Below, piece after piece: positions 63,856 through 64,000 of a DNA stretch of 64,000 nt (positions are counted from its first letter, which is position 1; every line of letters starts with the position of its first letter). Under the pieces are notes generated by a model. The model was given only the letters and a program-made list of their open reading frames with translations. It was not told the DNA's origin and ran no database searches. A program made the position numbers and the translations under genes. Origin of the DNA: Roseovarius sp. SCSIO 43702 (GTDB lineage: Bacteria > Pseudomonadota > Alphaproteobacteria > Rhodobacterales > Rhodobacteraceae); NCBI RefSeq assembly GCF_019599045.1, contig NZ_CP080623.1, positions 22,501 to 86,500 on the forward strand. Direction: 5' to 3'.

Positions 63856-64000
63856 TCAGTGCACCACCGCGTCATCCGGGCGCGGGCGGTCGGAACTGCC
63901 CACGCGGTCCCCGATGATCAGGCCCTCGGCCCCGGCCGTGACCGGCACGGTGCTGCCGTCGAGGATCTCGCCCGCGAGGATCGCCTCGGCCAGCGGGTCC
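63856..64000 (-). CDS. clpB: ATP-dependent chaperone ClpB, C-terminal fragment
   Basis: Only the last 47 residues are inside the window: DPLAEAILAGEILDGSTVPV, then an AEGLIIGDRV-like strand and DDAVVH before the stop. This matches the ClpB C-terminus, where DPLAxxIL and a final glycine-rich strand are conserved. ClpB disaggregates heat-damaged proteins with DnaK. The gene begins to the right of position 64000, so it is partial by window cut, not a pseudogene. Confidence 0.8.
   Translation of the reverse strand, partial: DPLAEAILAGEILDGSTVPVTAGAEGLIIGDRVGSSDRPRPDDAVVH

Noticed and set aside
63619..63917. Plus-strand frame between the orphan gene and clpB
   Set aside because: It runs over the clpB terminator and into the antisense of clpB and lacks a start signal.

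Overview
The window looks like chromosomal DNA of an alphaproteobacterium of the Rhodobacteraceae (Roseobacter group). The support is a GC-rich coding bias, a CcrM-type GANTC methyltransferase, a CenR-like response regulator beside exonuclease III, a DciA-MutY gene pair, a fused cytochrome oxidase subunit I/III, RTX proteins, and typical neighbours such as the DUF4170 protein, LpxK and PCu(A)C. No tRNA, rRNA, insertion sequence, prophage or CRISPR array was seen.

Layout. 1-604 is non-coding and holds a dense GANTC cluster beside a DnaA-box-like palindrome. 605-5319 is a minus-strand polysaccharide decoration operon (hydrolase-glycosyltransferase fusion, sulfotransferase, glycosyltransferase, methyltransferase). 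5428-11188 is housekeeping: EamA exporter, Trm112-like protein, LON-domain protein, thioredoxin/TPR co-chaperone, exonuclease III, response regulator, GTP cyclohydrolase II. 11189-11757 is an unexplained gap. 11758-18855 is a capsule-type locus: sulfotransferase, an RgpF-WbsX fusion and KpsM on the minus strand, and KpsE, KpsT and a family 2 glycosyltransferase on the plus strand. Two RTX proteins, a phosphatase, a flavin reductase and a class I amidotransferase follow.

24459-26929 carries a DUF4170 gene, a Kdo-transferase-like gene and lpxK (lipid A); 26975-27909 is a copper-chaperone pair. 27970-35403 is a tightly overlapping beta-oxidation operon (FadE, thiolase, FadB-type protein, acetyl-CoA hydrolase/transferase). 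35485-41682 encodes a caa3-like cytochrome oxidase with a tri-haem cytochrome and a CtaG-type assembly protein, headed by exoD. 41901-45718 has an aminotransferase, a TetR regulator with paired operators, an SDR and a CoA transferase. 45715-49211 has DsbA, DciA, MutY and an AlkB-type hydroxylase.

49332-59289 joins ccrM, rnhB, a dipeptide ABC transporter (dppFDCBA order on the map), an amidohydrolase and a divergent P1-family aminopeptidase, which together form a peptide uptake and hydrolysis module. 59344-62541 holds small envelope proteins, a membrane protein ending in an OmpR-like winged helix, a deaminase and a cysteine-synthase-like enzyme. 62545-63855 is AT-richer and carries one orphan gene with an immunity-protein-like tail. 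The window ends inside clpB.

The most interesting leads are the GANTC cluster at 505-594, the membrane-anchored winged-helix protein at 60314-61018 and its operon, the orphan gene at 62759-63604, and the Kdo-transferase-like gene that has lost its catalytic glutamate.
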